DNA from: Modestobacter italicus
GTDB lineage: Bacteria > Actinomycetota > Actinomycetes > Mycobacteriales > Geodermatophilaceae
Direction of reading: 5' to 3'
Assembly: GCF_019799965.1 (NCBI RefSeq)
Contig: NZ_JABGCJ010000001.1
Location: forward strand, 558,001 to 622,000
DNA: 64,000 nucleotides
The notes below the pieces were generated by a model, which saw only the letters and a list, made by a program, of their open reading frames with translations, searched no databases and was not told the DNA's origin. A program made the translations under genes and the position numbers. Shown here one piece after another: positions 34,525-42,947 of this stretch; within the stretch, counting starts at the first letter, position 1, and every line of letters begins with the position of its first letter.

Positions 34525-36057
34525 GTGACGCCCCCGCCCACGGCGCCCGCCGCACCGGGCCGGCACCGGGCGCCGCGCCGCCGGGTGACGCTGGTCCTCG
34601 CCGGGGTCGCCGTCCTGGTCGCCGCCCTGGTGGGCTGGACGATCGCCCGGGAGGACGCGTCCGGGAGCGCCCCGGCCGGCAGCCCGGCGCTGGACCTGAC
34701 CGCCCGCGCGGGCGAGGTGGTGGTGACGGGTGCGGGCTTCCCGCCGGCCGCGACCGTCCGGCTCTCCGCCCGCACCGCCGGCGGTGGCGGGTCGGCCTGG
34801 ACGACGACCGGTGAGGACGGGGGCTTCGACCTGGTCCTGCGGCCACCGGACGGCTTCACCGGGGAGGTCGCGGTGTCGGCGAGCTCCGGGGACGTGCGGC
34901 AGGAGCAGGCGCTCGACGTCCCGGCGGGTGCGGCACCGGCCACCGGCCCGGACGGGGTCGGCACCGACGACGCGGCCGGCGTGCCGCTGGTGGTGCCGCT
35001 GACCGGCGCGCCGGCCGAGCCGCCGGAGCGGGCCCCCACCGGGCTGCCCCGGTTCGACGTGCCGGAGGAGATCGCCGCCGACTGCTCGGTGGACGTGACC
35101 GACGAGCTCAACCGCTGGCTGGCGGGCGTGCCGGACGGCAGCGAGCTGCGCTTCGCCCGGGACGGCTGCTACCGGGTGGACGGCTCGCTGCGGCTGGAGG
35201 AGCGCAGCGACCTGGTGGTGTCCGGGGCCGGGGCCACCTTCCGGGCCACCACCCGGGTGCCCACCCGCACCACCGAGCGCGCCCAGTGGCGGCTGGACCT
35301 GGGCGCGGGGATCACCCTGCGGGACATGACCCTGGTCGGGGTGAACCCCGAGGTGCGGTTCGACGAGGACCAGGAGTTCGACCACAACCTGTTCATCCGC
35401 GGCACCTCCGACGTGCTGATCGAGAACGTGCACGGCCGCAACGCCCACGGGGACTTCATCTCGGTGGCGCACGGCGCCGACGGCGAGACGATCCCCACCG
35501 GCATCACCATCCGGGACGTCTCGGCCGACACGATCGGCCGGATGGGCATCGCCTGCGTGGCCTGCGACCGGATGAGCGTGACCGGCAGCGTGCTCAACGG
35601 CGTCGCCCTGCACGCCTTCGACCTGGAGATCGAGGGCGACGGGCGGCCCGGGCGGGAGGTCACCTTCAGCGGCAACACCGTGGAGGAGCACGGCTGGGCA
35701 GCGGTCTCGGTCGGGACGCCGTTCCAGACGTTCGACAACGACCTCTCCGACGTGGAGATCACCGACAACCTGGTGACCCAGCCGGGGACGGCGACCGACG
35801 AGTGCCTGCCGGCGATCAGCTTCCGGGACAGCAAGATCCCCGCCGAGGGCGTGCTGATCGCCGGGAACAGCCTCCGGTCGCGGACCGACGCGATCCTGGT
35901 GCGGCTCGCCTCGGACGTCACGGTGCGGGACAACACGGCGACGCGGCTGGGGCCCAGCTGCGGTGACCCGGTGGGGCTGCGCACCGAGTCGGTGGAGGGG
36001 ATGGACGTGGGCGGCAACGAGTTCTCCGGCTACCGGGCCGCCCAGGTCACCGAGTGA
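34525..36057 (+). CDS. Exported right-handed beta-helix protein
   Basis: A 510-aa protein. N-terminal signal anchor (RVTLVLAGVAVLVAALVGWTI), a small beta-sandwich (about residues 55-135, VVVTGAGFPPAATVRLSA), a Pro-rich linker, and a parallel beta-helix from about residue 180. The helix coils are visible as repeated strands: LVVSGAGATFRAT, ITLRDMTLVGVNPEV, VLIENVHGRNAHGDFISVAHG, MSVTGSVLNGVALHAFDLEIEG, VEITDNLV. DNLFIRG/DFISV resembles pectate lyase and mannuronan epimerase folds, but no lyase catalytic motif can be named. Likely a polysaccharide-modifying or -binding enzyme exported with the glycan. GTG 34525. Confidence 0.82.
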   Translation: MTPPPTAPAAPGRHRAPRRRVTLVLAGVAVLVAALVGWTIAREDASGSAPAGSPALDLTARAGEVVVTGAGFPPAATVRLSARTAGGGGSAWTTTGEDGGFDLVLRPPDGFTGEVAVSASSGDVRQEQALDVPAGAAPATGPDGVGTDDAAGVPLVVPLTGAPAEPPERAPTGLPRFDVPEEIAADCSVDVTDELNRWLAGVPDGSELRFARDGCYRVDGSLRLEERSDLVVSGAGATFRATTRVPTRTTERAQWRLDLGAGITLRDMTLVGVNPEVRFDEDQEFDHNLFIRGTSDVLIENVHGRNAHGDFISVAHGADGETIPTGITIRDVSADTIGRMGIACVACDRMSVTGSVLNGVALHAFDLEIEGDGRPGREVTFSGNTVEEHGWAAVSVGTPFQTFDNDLSDVEITDNLVTQPGTATDECLPAISFRDSKIPAEGVLIAGNSLRSRTDAILVRLASDVTVRDNTATRLGPSCGDPVGLRTESVEGMDVGGNEFSGYRAAQVTE

Positions 36058-36099
36058 GCCACCCGGCCCGGCGGTGACGCTGGGTGACCGGTCGGGGCA

Positions 36100-36128
36100 T
36101 TGTCGCGCCCTGCCCGCTGCACTAGCTT
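36100..36128 (+). promoter_or_regulatory. Promoter for leaderless asnB-like gene
   Basis: TTGTCG (36100-36105), a 17-bp spacer and TAGCTT (36123-36128) form a good actinobacterial promoter. The GTG of the next gene is 7 nt downstream, at the expected transcription start, so the mRNA should be leaderless. Confidence 0.65.
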
Positions 36129-36135
36129 CCGCCGT

Positions 36136-38070
36136 GTGTGCGGCATCACAGGGATCGCGGGTCAGCTCGCCGTGCAGCCGGTCGACGAAGTCGTCCGGCT
36201 GCTCGAGCACAGCCTGGACGCCCTGCGTCACCGCGGCCCCGACGGGCAGGGCACCTGGACGGCGCCGGGGGTGCCGGTCGCGCTGGGTCACCGGCGGCTG
36301 GCGATCATCGACCTGTCGTCGGCCGCGGCCCAGCCGATGGCGACCGAGGACGGCGCGCACGTCCTCACCTACAACGGCGAGGTCTACGACCACCGGGCGG
36401 TGCGCACCGAGCTCGAACGGCGCGGCCACCGCTTCACCACCAGCTCCGACACCGAGGTGCTGCTGACCGCCTGCCGGGCGTGGGGCCCGCTGGAGACCGC
36501 CCGCCGGGTGCACGGGATGTTCGCCTTCGCCTACGCCGACCGGCAGCGCGGCCGGCTGTGGCTGGTCCGCGACCGGTTCGGCGAGAAGCCGCTGTACTGG
36601 ACGCACACCGGCGGCACGGTGGCCTTCGCCAGCGAGCTGCCCGCGCTGACCGCGCTCACCGGCACCCTCCCCGACGTCGACCGCGGCTCGCTGGCCACGT
36701 TCCTCGCCCGCGGGGCGATGGCCCAGCCGGCCACCATCTGCCAGGGCGTCCACCAGGTGCCCCCCGGCGGCGCCGTCTGCGTCGAGCTGAGCGACCGGGT
36801 CACCGCCGGCGACGTCACCCACCACGTGCACTGGGACGCCGTCGGCGAGGCGCTGCACGCCCGCATGTCCCCGTTCCAGGGCTCGCTGGACGACGCCGTC
36901 GAGGCCGTGCACGCCACCCTGCGCGCCAGCGTCCAGGCCGCCACGGTCGCGGACCGCCCGGTGGGGGCCTTCCTCTCCGGCGGCATCGACTCCTCGCTGG
37001 TCACCGCGCTGATGCAGGAGGCCTCCGACCTGCCGGTGCGCACCTTCACCATCGGCTTCGACGACCCCCGGTACGACGAGTCCGGCTACGCGGCCGCCGT
37101 CGCCGCGGAGCTCGGCACCAAGCACACCGCGGTCACCCTCTCCGCCGACGACGTGCTGGCCGTCGTCCCGCAGCTGGCGGCGCTCTACGGCGAGCCGTTC
37201 GCCGACCCCTCCCAGCTGCCCACCCACCTGGTGGCCCGGGTCGCCCAGGCCGACGTCACGGTCGCGCTGTCCGGCGACGCCGGCGACGAGCTGTTCGGCG
37301 GCTACAACCGGCACATCACCTCGCAGCGGCTGTACCGGCCGCTGTCCCGGGTGCCCGGTGCCGCGCGCCGGCTGGCCGGTCGCACGGCACTGCGGGTGCG
37401 CCCGGACGTCTGGGACGCCGTGGGGCACGCCGCCGGCATGCGCTCCCCCGGCGGCGGGCTCGGCGCCCGGGTGCACAAGGTCGCCGCGATCGCCGACTTC
37501 ACCGACGTCGCCGACCTCTACACCCGACTGGTCTCCTCGACCGGACGGCGGTTCGTGCTGGGCGACGTCGCACCGGCCGCGCCGCGGCTGCCGGCGGTCG
37601 ACGGCCCGGTCGAGGCCTTCATGCTCGCCGACACGATCGGCTACCTGGCCGACGACATCCTGGTGAAGGTCGACCGGGCGGCCATGGCGACGTCGCTGGA
37701 GACCCGGGTGCCGATGCTGGACCCGGCGGTCTACCGGCTGGCCTGGTCGCTGCCGCTGGAGCACAAGGTGGCCGGGGGGCTGGGCAAGCTGGTGCTGCGC
37801 CGGCTGGTGGACACCCTGCTGCCGCCCGAGCTGATGGCCCGGCCCAAGTCGGGGTTCGGGCCACCGCTGGCCGACTGGCTGCGCGGCCCGCTGCGCCCCT
37901 GGGCCGAGGACCTGCTGGACGCCGGGCTGCTGCGCCGGCAGGGCTTCCTGGACGTCGAGCAGGTCCGCACGGTCTGGGCCTCGCACAGCAGCGGCCGGCG
38001 CAACCACACGACCGAGGTCTGGAACCTGCTGGTGTTCCAGTCCTGGCTGGCCGAGACACGGGGGTCCTGA
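36136..38070 (+). CDS. Asparagine synthase-like glutamine amidotransferase (AsnB family)
   Basis: A 644-aa two-domain enzyme. The GTG is followed directly by the Cys codon of VCGITGIAG, so Cys2 is the N-terminal nucleophile of the class-II amidotransferase domain; RHRGPDGQG and LTYNGEVYDHR complete the glutamine site. The synthetase domain has FLSGGIDSSLV (PPi loop), ALSGDAGDELFGGYNR and a C-terminal helical region ending RPKSGFGPPLADWL. These genes are common in exopolysaccharide clusters, where the enzyme probably amidates a uronic acid or attached amino acid instead of making free asparagine. Leaderless promoter as annotated separately. Confidence 0.9.
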   Translation: MCGITGIAGQLAVQPVDEVVRLLEHSLDALRHRGPDGQGTWTAPGVPVALGHRRLAIIDLSSAAAQPMATEDGAHVLTYNGEVYDHRAVRTELERRGHRFTTSSDTEVLLTACRAWGPLETARRVHGMFAFAYADRQRGRLWLVRDRFGEKPLYWTHTGGTVAFASELPALTALTGTLPDVDRGSLATFLARGAMAQPATICQGVHQVPPGGAVCVELSDRVTAGDVTHHVHWDAVGEALHARMSPFQGSLDDAVEAVHATLRASVQAATVADRPVGAFLSGGIDSSLVTALMQEASDLPVRTFTIGFDDPRYDESGYAAAVAAELGTKHTAVTLSADDVLAVVPQLAALYGEPFADPSQLPTHLVARVAQADVTVALSGDAGDELFGGYNRHITSQRLYRPLSRVPGAARRLAGRTALRVRPDVWDAVGHAAGMRSPGGGLGARVHKVAAIADFTDVADLYTRLVSSTGRRFVLGDVAPAAPRLPAVDGPVEAFMLADTIGYLADDILVKVDRAAMATSLETRVPMLDPAVYRLAWSLPLEHKVAGGLGKLVLRRLVDTLLPPELMARPKSGFGPPLADWLRGPLRPWAEDLLDAGLLRRQGFLDVEQVRTVWASHSSGRRNHTTEVWNLLVFQSWLAETRGS

Positions 38071-39260
38071 TGACCGGAACGGACGGCGGGCGACCGGGCC
38101 GGGTGGTGTACGGCATCACCGTGCCCCAGTCGGCGGCCACCCTGCTGCGCGGGCAGCTGGGCTGGTTCCGCGAGCAGGGCTGGGACGTGCACCTGGTCAC
38201 CTCGCCCGGCGCCCAGCTGGGGACGGTGGCCGAGCGGGAACGGGTGACCGTCCACCCGCTGCCGATGGAACGCGACACCAGCCCGCTGCGGGACCTGGTG
38301 GCGCTGGTGCGCTGGGTGCTCCTGCTGCTGCGGCTGCGGCCCGACGTGCTCAACGTGGGCACCCCCAAGGCCGGGTTGCTCGGGGTGCTGGCCGGCTGGC
38401 TCACCCGGGTGCCGGTGCGGGTCTACGTCATGCGCGGACTGCGGCTGGAGAGCTCCCGCAGCCGGCTGCAGTACGCCGTCCTGTGGCTGGCCGAGCGGCT
38501 CACCGTCGCGCTGGCCACCGAGGTGGTGTGCGTGAGCCACAGCCTGCGCGACGAGGCGGCTGGCCGCCGGCTGTTCGGCCGGCGGGACCACCCGGTCGTG
38601 CTGGCCCGGGGCAGCAGCAACGGCGTCGACCCCCGACGCTGGGACGCCGGGCTGGCCGGCGTGGACCGCGAGGCGGTCCGGCGGGACTGGGGCGTGGCGC
38701 CGGGCGAGCTGGTCGTCGGGTTCCTCGGCCGGATCGCCCGGGTCAAGGGCGTCCAGGACCTGCTCGCCGCCGCCGAGCGGCTCACCGACCTGCCGGTGCG
38801 GCTGGTGCTGGTCGGCCCGGTCGAGGACGACGACCTCCGACCGGAGATCGCCGCGCTGGGCGACCGTGTGGTCAGCAGCGGGGAGTGGACCTCCGACCCC
38901 TACGACGTCTTCACCGGGATGGACGTGTTCTGCCTGCCGACCCGGCGCGAGGGCTTCCCCAACGTCGTGCTGGAGGCGGCGCTGGCGCAGGTCCCGACGA
39001 TCACCACCACGGCCACCGGCGCGCGGGACTCCGTCGTCCCGGGTGTGACCGGGTGGCTGGTGGAGACCGGCGACGTGCCGCAGCTGGCCGACGCGATCCG
39101 GGCCTGTGAGGCCGACCGGGAGGGGGTGCGCGCGGCGGGCCGGGCGGCCCGCGCCCGGGCGCTGAGCGACTTCCGGCCGCAGACGATCTGGAGCGGCCTG
39201 CAGTCGCTCTACCTCGGTGGCTCCGCGGCAGCGCCGGCTCCCGCACTGCGTGCCGCCTGA
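38070..39260 (+). CDS. Glycosyltransferase family 4 (PglA/WbpT-like)
   Basis: A 396-aa GT-B enzyme starting VVYGITVPQSAATLLRGQLGWFREQGWDVHLVTSPG. The next part, VLNVGTPKAGLLGVLAGWLTRVPVRVYVMRGLRLE, is typical of PglA-type enzymes that add HexNAc to Und-PP-bacillosamine. The C-terminal domain has VVGFLGRIARVKGVQDLLAA and LPTRREGFPNVVLEAALAQVPTITT (E(x7)E). ATG 38070 shares one base with the AsnB stop (TGATG). Good candidate for the second sugar of the pgl-like pathway. Confidence 0.87.
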   Translation: MTGTDGGRPGRVVYGITVPQSAATLLRGQLGWFREQGWDVHLVTSPGAQLGTVAERERVTVHPLPMERDTSPLRDLVALVRWVLLLLRLRPDVLNVGTPKAGLLGVLAGWLTRVPVRVYVMRGLRLESSRSRLQYAVLWLAERLTVALATEVVCVSHSLRDEAAGRRLFGRRDHPVVLARGSSNGVDPRRWDAGLAGVDREAVRRDWGVAPGELVVGFLGRIARVKGVQDLLAAAERLTDLPVRLVLVGPVEDDDLRPEIAALGDRVVSSGEWTSDPYDVFTGMDVFCLPTRREGFPNVVLEAALAQVPTITTTATGARDSVVPGVTGWLVETGDVPQLADAIRACEADREGVRAAGRAARARALSDFRPQTIWSGLQSLYLGGSAAAPAPALRAA

Positions 39261-40348
39261 GCACCCGGCTCGGCGGCTGCCGGCAGGCGCAGCGCGCGGC
39301 GGAACGTCGGCGCCCAGGCGGCGTAGCTGTAGTGCCGCTCGACGCCCTCCCGGGCGGCCTGGCCGCGGGCCCGGCGGGCCGACTCGGACTCACCCAGCAG
39401 CTGGCACACCGCGTCCACCCAGGAGCCGGGGTCGGCTGCGGCCAGCCCACCCAGCTGGGTGAGGACGCCCTCGTTGACGCCCACCGGGGAGGCCACGGCG
39501 GGCAGTCCGGCGGCGCCGTACTGCAGCAGCTTGTAGGCGCACTTGCCCCGGGTGAAGGGGGTGTCGGGCAGCGGCATCAGCCCGCAGTCGGCGGTGGCCA
39601 GCAGCGCGTCGGTGCGGGCGCCGGCCCAGGCGACCCGATCGGTCATCGCCGTCAGCTCACCCAGCGGGCGTTGCCCGGCACTGATCACGGTCAGCCGGGC
39701 ACCGGTGCGGCGGTGCACCTCCAGCAGGGCGGGCGCCACCGGCTGCAGGTAGGGCTCGGTCGACGGTGACCCCAGCCAGATCAGCCGCGGCACCGGGCCC
39801 ACGGCGTAGTCCCGCTTGCGGGGGTAGGCGTCCGGCTCGACGCAGCTGGGCACGACCTCGACCCGCGGGTTGAGCCGGGCCGCCGCCTCGGCCAGGTGCG
39901 CGTTCCCGGCGACCACCAGGTCGGCGGCGCGCACCGCGCGGGCCCAGCCGGCCGCCTCCCCGAGGTGGCGGTGCAGCCCGCCCCGGTGGTCGGCGAACAG
40001 TGCGTCGTCGAAGTCGTAGACGCCCCACCCGGCGCGGCGGAGCATCGCGGCGTCCAGGTGGCCGCCGGTGAGCGGGCCCAGGGAGCGGGAGAGCAGCAGC
40101 CGCTCGGGAGCCGGCCGCACCCGCCAGCGGTACAGCCGGGCCTCGGCCCGGACGACGCCGAGCGGGTCACGGGCCAGCGTGCGGGGCCGGACGTCGGCCG
40201 CGCCCAGGTAGTCGTGCACCTCGGCGTCCAGGTCGAGGTGCCGCAGCCAGTCCAGGACCCGGACCCGGGTGCTCGCCCCGGACGGACCGTACGACGACGC
40301 GACGGCCAGCGGGGCAGGGCGGCGGCGGGACAGCCTCGGGACGGCCAC
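39209..40348 (-). CDS. Glycosyltransferase (GT1/GT4-like)
   Basis: A 379-aa protein. The N-terminal half holds SSYGPSGASTRVRVLDWLRHLDLD (Gly-rich start of GT-B enzymes) and WGVYDFDDALFADH. The C-terminal half has VPSCVEPDAYPRK, RLIWLGSPSTEPYLQPVAPAL, and GKCAYKLLQYGAAGLPAVASPVGVNEG, the donor-site region in which the first Glu of E(x7)E is replaced. It converges on the preceding gene with a 52-bp overlap of the two 3' ends. Belongs to the same polysaccharide locus; substrate unknown. Confidence 0.83.
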   Translation of the reverse strand: MAVPRLSRRRPAPLAVASSYGPSGASTRVRVLDWLRHLDLDAEVHDYLGAADVRPRTLARDPLGVVRAEARLYRWRVRPAPERLLLSRSLGPLTGGHLDAAMLRRAGWGVYDFDDALFADHRGGLHRHLGEAAGWARAVRAADLVVAGNAHLAEAAARLNPRVEVVPSCVEPDAYPRKRDYAVGPVPRLIWLGSPSTEPYLQPVAPALLEVHRRTGARLTVISAGQRPLGELTAMTDRVAWAGARTDALLATADCGLMPLPDTPFTRGKCAYKLLQYGAAGLPAVASPVGVNEGVLTQLGGLAAADPGSWVDAVCQLLGESESARRARGQAAREGVERHYSYAAWAPTFRRALRLPAAAEPGAQAARSAGAGAAAEPPR

Positions 40349-40406
40349 CGCGCCACCCTAGGGCCGCACCGGGCCCCGAGGTGAGACCTGCTTCACGCCG
40401 TGATCC

Positions 40407-40640
40407 TCAGTGAGCGTCCCGTCCGGTCTCGCCGTTGGGCGCACCGGCCTCCCGCCAGGCGCAGTCACCCCGGTCGCAGACGCATCCCTGGCGCGCCGTC
40501 GACGGTCCGTTGCCGCACTGCCCGGCCTGCCCCACGCGCTCGCTCTGCCGGTCGGCTGCGCGCATGGCCCGGCCGATCAGCAGGCCGGCGAGCACGACGA
40601 GCACCGCACAGGCGATCGCGCCGGCCACCACCCAGGTCAT
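40407..40640 (-). CDS. Small membrane protein with Cys-rich tail
   Basis: A 77-aa protein with one N-terminal TM helix (WVVAGAIACAVLVVLAGLLIG), then RAMRAADRQ and a soluble tail with a Cys cluster GCVCDRGDC plus one more Cys (GQCGNG). Four tail cysteines could bind a metal. TACACA (minus strand, 40652-40647) lies 6 nt before the ATG at 40640, so the mRNA may be leaderless; an in-frame ATG at 40658 lies upstream of that. The TM-(M)RxAD pattern is shared with two small proteins at 46.7-47.1 kb. Function unknown. Confidence 0.65.
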   Translation of the reverse strand: MTWVVAGAIACAVLVVLAGLLIGRAMRAADRQSERVGQAGQCGNGPSTARQGCVCDRGDCAWREAGAPNGETGRDAH

Positions 40641-40720
40641 CTCCCATGTGTAACCCATCCGCGACCGAGGACACCTGAGCCGTGCCTGTGCGTGTGCGGC
40701 ACAGGGTCCCCAGGAACACG

Positions 40721-40755
40721 AACGGCCCCGCACTCACCAGGAGTGCGGGGCCGTT
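40721..40755 (-). terminator. Terminator hairpin for the tRNA pair
   Basis: Bases 40721-40735 (AACGGCCCCGCACTC) pair perfectly with 40741-40755 around a 5-nt loop, a 15-bp GC-rich stem just downstream of the tRNA-Arg gene on the minus strand. Confidence 0.85.
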
Positions 40756-40774
40756 GCGCTGTCTCAACCAGACG

Positions 40775-40847
40775 TGCGCCCGAAGGGACTCGAACCCCTA
40801 ACCTTCTGATCCGTAGTCAGATGCTCTATCCGTTGAGCTACGGGCGC
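40775..40847 (-). tRNA. tRNA-Arg (ACG)
   Basis: A 73-nt cloverleaf on the minus strand: acceptor GCGCCCG/CGGGCGC, D-arm GCTCAACGGATAGAGC, anticodon stem-loop TCTGA-CTACGGA-TCAGA (anticodon ACG, presumably read as ICG), T-loop GGTTCGAGTCCC, discriminator A. CCA is not encoded. It decodes CGU/CGC/CGA. Confidence 0.95.
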
Positions 40848-40870
40848 GTGGTGCGTGTTCAGTTGTTGCG

Positions 40871-40959
40871 CGGAGGCTCCGGGATTTGAACCCGGGATGG
40901 GGATTAACCCAAACCGCATTAGCAGTGCGGCGCCATAGACCGGACTAGGCGAAGCCTCC
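40871..40959 (-). tRNA. tRNA-Ser (GCT)
   Basis: An 89-nt class-II tRNA on the minus strand: acceptor GGAGGCT/AGCCTCC, anticodon stem-loop CCGCA-CTGCTAA-TGCGG (anticodon GCT, decoding AGC/AGU), long variable arm about 18 nt as expected for Ser, T-loop GGTTCAAATCC, discriminator G. CCA is not encoded. Located 23 bp upstream of tRNA-Arg on the same strand and probably co-transcribed. Confidence 0.95.
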
Positions 40960-41049
40960 CGGGGACCGGGTCTCCCCGGAACCACCGAGAGAGAAGGCTA
41001 CCAGCGCCGCTGGGCGGCTCCCAACGGGGGTCGGGAGCCGCCCAGCGGG

Positions 41050-42258
41050 TCAGGCCGGGACGACGTCGCGCCGGGACGCCGCGGGCAGGTCGGGACGGCG
41101 TCCGGGCAGCAGCGTCACCGCCACGGCCAGCGCCGCGGCAGCGGTGGCCATCACCAGGGCCCCGGCCACCCCGGCCGAGCTCTCGATGAGCCAGCCGCCC
41201 ACGGCCGCGCCGATGGCCGAGGCGCCGAAGGTCACCGTGGACAGCCAGGTGAACGCCTCGGTCACCGCCGACGCCGGGGCGATCGAGCCGACCAGCGAGC
41301 TCTGCACGGTCAGCGTGGGGGCGATCGCCGTCCCGCCGAGGAAGAGCAGGGCACCGAGCAGCCAGGGGCTGGACACGGCGGCGAGCGGGGCCAGGCCGAT
41401 CGTCACGCCGAGCAAGCACCAGCGGTACTGCCGGGGCAGCGAGGCGCTGACCACCCGGGCACCGAACCAGAGGCCACCGCCGGCCGAGCCCAGCGCCCAC
41501 ACCGCGAGGAGCACGCCGGACATGCCCGGCGAGCCGGCCGCGTCGGCGAAGGCCGGAACGGCGACCTCCAGGCCACCGATGCCGAACATCAGGGCGGTGC
41601 CGCTGAGCAGGATGCGCGGCATGCCCGGGGTGGTGACGGTCGCGAGCAGCGGGCGCCGCGGAGCGGCGACCGGCTGCCAGGCGCGCATGGGCGCACTGGT
41701 GGCGATGCCGAGCGCGCCGCCCACCCCGAGCACGCCGGCGACGGCGAGGGCGATCGCGGGGCTGGCCAGCAGGGTGAGCGCGGCGACCAGCGTCGGGCCG
41801 GCGACGAAGACGAGCTCGGTGGCGGTCGCGTCCAGGGCGTAGGCGGTGGGCCGAACCCGGGGGTCGACCCGGGACCAGAGGGCGCGCACCGTGCCCGAGA
41901 CCAGCGGGGTGCTCGCGCCGACCGCGCCGGCCGCGGCGAGCATCAGCGCCACGGGGGCGTCGGCGAGGACCACGAGGGCGACCGTGGCGAGGAGCAGCGG
42001 GTACATCGCAGACTGGGCGATCAGCACCCGGCGGGGGCTGCGCCGGTCGGCGAGTCGGCCGAGAACCGGCGCCAGCACTGCCGTCGCGATGCCGTAGGTC
42101 GCCGAGACAGCGCCCGCCACCGCGTACGAGCCGGTCTGGTCCTGCACCATGAGGAGCAGCGCGAGCGGCACCATGGAGGACGGCAGACGGCCGGCGAAGC
42201 CGGAGAGCAGCAGCACCGGGGCGGCCGGGAGCCGCCACACGGTGAGGTACGAACGCAT
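41050..42258 (-). CDS. MFS transporter
   Basis: A 402-aa protein with 12 predicted helices. Major-facilitator features: AVLAPVLGRLADRRSPRRVL (loop 2-3 GxLaDRxxxRxvl motif) and symmetrical second half with VSASLPRQYRWCLLG. No motif fixes the substrate; general pattern is that of a DHA-type drug or sugar exporter. ATG 42258 preferred; in-frame GTG at 42270. It is divergent from the CGNR zinc-finger gene with a 102-bp shared region containing an inverted repeat, so that protein may regulate it. Confidence 0.87.
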   Translation of the reverse strand: MRSYLTVWRLPAAPVLLLSGFAGRLPSSMVPLALLLMVQDQTGSYAVAGAVSATYGIATAVLAPVLGRLADRRSPRRVLIAQSAMYPLLLATVALVVLADAPVALMLAAAGAVGASTPLVSGTVRALWSRVDPRVRPTAYALDATATELVFVAGPTLVAALTLLASPAIALAVAGVLGVGGALGIATSAPMRAWQPVAAPRRPLLATVTTPGMPRILLSGTALMFGIGGLEVAVPAFADAAGSPGMSGVLLAVWALGSAGGGLWFGARVVSASLPRQYRWCLLGVTIGLAPLAAVSSPWLLGALLFLGGTAIAPTLTVQSSLVGSIAPASAVTEAFTWLSTVTFGASAIGAAVGGWLIESSAGVAGALVMATAAAALAVAVTLLPGRRPDLPAASRRDVVPA

Positions 42259-42315
42259 GACTGGACTCACTTCAGGACGTGCGAGACAGGGAATCGTAGG
42301 TGGCCAACCGCAGTT

Positions 42316-42358
42316 GACCCCCTACAGATTCCGAACGGTATCACGGCGGTAGGGAGTC
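42316..42358. promoter_or_regulatory. Inverted-repeat operator candidate and promoter between MFS and CGNR genes
   Basis: GACCCCCTAC (42316-42325) and GTAGGGAGTC (42349-42358) are inverted with nine of ten positions matching, 23 bp apart. TTGACC (42314-42319) and a TATCAC-like -10 (about 42339-42344) lie between or across the arms, so a bound protein would cover the promoter. The right arm ends 2 bp before the ATG at 42361. Confidence 0.45.
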
Positions 42359-42360
42359 AA

Positions 42361-42891
42361 ATGGACTACGACACCTACGGGTCGAACGCCGTCGAGCTGG
42401 CCATCGACCTGGCCAACGCCGACCGTGACGACCCGCAGTGGGTGCAGGTGTTCCTCGACGCCCACGTCGAGTGGTTCACCGACGGGACGCCCCTGGGGCT
42501 GACCGCTCCGGACGCCGGGTCGGTCGAGCGGACGGCGACCCTCGTGCGGGACGTCGCGCTGGCCGACAGCGAGCCGGAGGTGATGGCCCGGCTCAACGCC
42601 CTGCTCGACCTGGCCTCCCCCAAGCCGTACGCCACCGCCCACGACGGCGATCTGCACCTGCACTACGCACGTCCGGACGCCGACGCGGTCGAGCAACTGA
42701 CGACCACCGTGGCCATGGGCCTGTCCCAGGTCGTGGTGCAGCACGGCTGGCAGCGGCTGGGGGTGTGCGCCGCCGAGGGCTGCGGGCACGTCTACGTCGA
42801 CACCTCCCGCAACGCCAGCCGCCGCTACTGCTCCAACACCTGCGCCAGCCGCTCGACGGTCGCGGCCTACCGCGCCCGCCAGCGCACCTGA
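42361..42891 (+). CDS. CGNR zinc-finger (ABATE-domain) protein
   Basis: A 176-aa protein. The N-terminal about 125 residues (AVELAIDLANADRDDPQWVQVFLDAHV) form the ABATE-type helical domain; the C-terminus, LGVCAAEGCGHVYVDTSRNASRRYCSNTCASRSTVAAYRARQ in outline, is a CGNR zinc finger with four Cys ligands (about residues 134, 139, 156, 160) and a basic recognition helix. Such proteins are putative stress-linked transcription regulators. Divergent from the MFS gene, so probably its regulator and autoregulated through the intervening repeat. Confidence 0.87.
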   Translation: MDYDTYGSNAVELAIDLANADRDDPQWVQVFLDAHVEWFTDGTPLGLTAPDAGSVERTATLVRDVALADSEPEVMARLNALLDLASPKPYATAHDGDLHLHYARPDADAVEQLTTTVAMGLSQVVVQHGWQRLGVCAAEGCGHVYVDTSRNASRRYCSNTCASRSTVAAYRARQRT

Positions 42892-42947
42892 GCGAGGCCC
42901 CCTCCTCTTCGTACTCACAGGGGCCGACAGGGAGCTAGCCTCCGCGG

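Noticed and set aside
34183-38007. A 1,274-codon minus-strand open frame
   Set aside because: Shadow of the beta-helix and AsnB genes on the plus strand; composition is Arg/Gly/His-rich with no domains.
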